DNA from: Bacillota bacterium
GTDB taxonomy: Bacteria; Bacillota; Bacilli; Paenibacillales; Paenibacillaceae
Direction: 5' to 3'
Length of the DNA stretch: 12,877 nt
NCBI GenBank assembly: GCA_023433615.1
Contig: JAEZCJ010000225.1
Span: 1-12,877 of the forward strand
Shown here: piece after piece, positions 12,489 to 12,877 of the stretch
Position numbering within the stretch: position 1 is the first letter of the stretch
Layout: every line of letters starts with the position of its first letter
Notes under the pieces: generated by a model
Databases searched by the model: none
Seen by the model: only the letters and a program-made list of their open reading frames with translations
What the model was told of the DNA's origin: nothing
Program-made: the position numbers and the translations under genes

Positions 12489-12877
12489 ATGAGAAGAATC
12501 ATACCATTCGTCGCACTTATACTTACAGCTCTGGTCGTTCTGGCAGGATGCAGCTCTGCCGAGCCGCCCAAAGAAGCGATACAGCAGGCACTTGGCAAGT
12601 CTATGGAGATGAAATCTTATTCCTTCAAGGGCTCGTTGGCAATTAATGAGCTCGACCTGCCGGCAGAGATGCTCGAAGGGATGGACCCTTCGATGCTGGA
12701 CATGGTGAAGAACGCGTCGCTTAACGTGACGGGTCATTACCAGGAAGATCCGATGAAGATGGAGATGAAGCTGGACCTTGCGCTCAAGGGCGATATGGCG
12801 TTCAACCTTCATATCCCGATGGTCATTACGCAAGACAAGATGTGGGTGAAGATCCCCGATATCCCGATGCTGCCGCT
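12489..12877 (+). CDS. Lipoprotein of unknown function (5' part only)
   Basis: Runs off the window after 129 codons without a stop. The signal peptide (MRRIIPFVALILTALVVLAGC) has the lipobox LAGC with Cys21, so the product is exported and lipid-anchored. The mature part begins SSAEPPKEAIQQALGKS and continues with MKSYSFKGSLAINELDLP (from about residue 41), then a methionine-rich stretch and alternating hydrophobic residues of beta-strand character (MEMKLDLALKGDMAFNLHIPM). The layout of an N-terminal helix then beta strands recalls LolA/LppX-like lipoproteins of Firmicutes, but the match is only by feel. AGGAGG (12473-12478) lies ten bases before the ATG. Confidence 0.85.
   Translation, partial: MRRIIPFVALILTALVVLAGCSSAEPPKEAIQQALGKSMEMKSYSFKGSLAINELDLPAEMLEGMDPSMLDMVKNASLNVTGHYQEDPMKMEMKLDLALKGDMAFNLHIPMVITQDKMWVKIPDIPMLP

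Overview
The window looks like the origin-proximal chromosome of a spore-forming Firmicute, most likely Paenibacillaceae (Paenibacillus/Cohnella-like). The reasons are the gene order, strong AGGAGG-type ribosome binding sites, G/C-rich third codon positions, SerS and PdxS/PdxT close to the Bacillus proteins, and a spore protein of the SspP family. In Bacillus subtilis the order rrnO - yaaC - guaB - dacA - pdxS - pdxT - serS - tRNA-Ser lies near oriC. The same order is seen here, except that the yaaC position is taken by a lipoprotein of the putative glycoside hydrolase (DUF4015) family.

Layout: 1-322 is the end of an rRNA operon (23S tail, 5S, terminator). 323-641 holds no gene I trust. 642-1976 is the lipoprotein. 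1973-3650 is guaB with its own promoter and terminator. 3672-3823 is an intergenic segment with several perfect inverted repeats that looks like a structured RNA or dispersed repeat. 3834-5259 is dacA. 5241-8102 is pdxS-pdxT-serS, with serS overlapping pdxT and no T-box leader. 8198-8332 is tRNA-Ser(UGA) with its terminator. 8333-8568 is an odd block of direct and inverted copies of the tRNA 3' end, two terminator-like hairpins and a 35-bp perfect direct repeat. 8571-11487 is a minus-strand operon for an ABC importer of the TrpXYZ-like class (lipoprotein, permease, ATPase), with a terminator-like hairpin after the first gene. 11590-12356 is a three-gene operon behind an exact match to a sigma-G promoter; its last gene is sspP and the first two are unknown. 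12489 to the end is the start of another lipoprotein.

Functionally the left half is housekeeping: GMP synthesis (GuaB), peptidoglycan trimming (DacA), vitamin B6 synthesis (PdxST) and serine charging (SerS plus tRNA-Ser). The right half is accessory: nutrient uptake, a probable forespore operon and a lipoprotein. The most novel material is the forespore operon with two unrecognised proteins, the tRNA-tail repeat block and the structured element upstream of dacA. All assignments come from reading the sequence; no database search was run.
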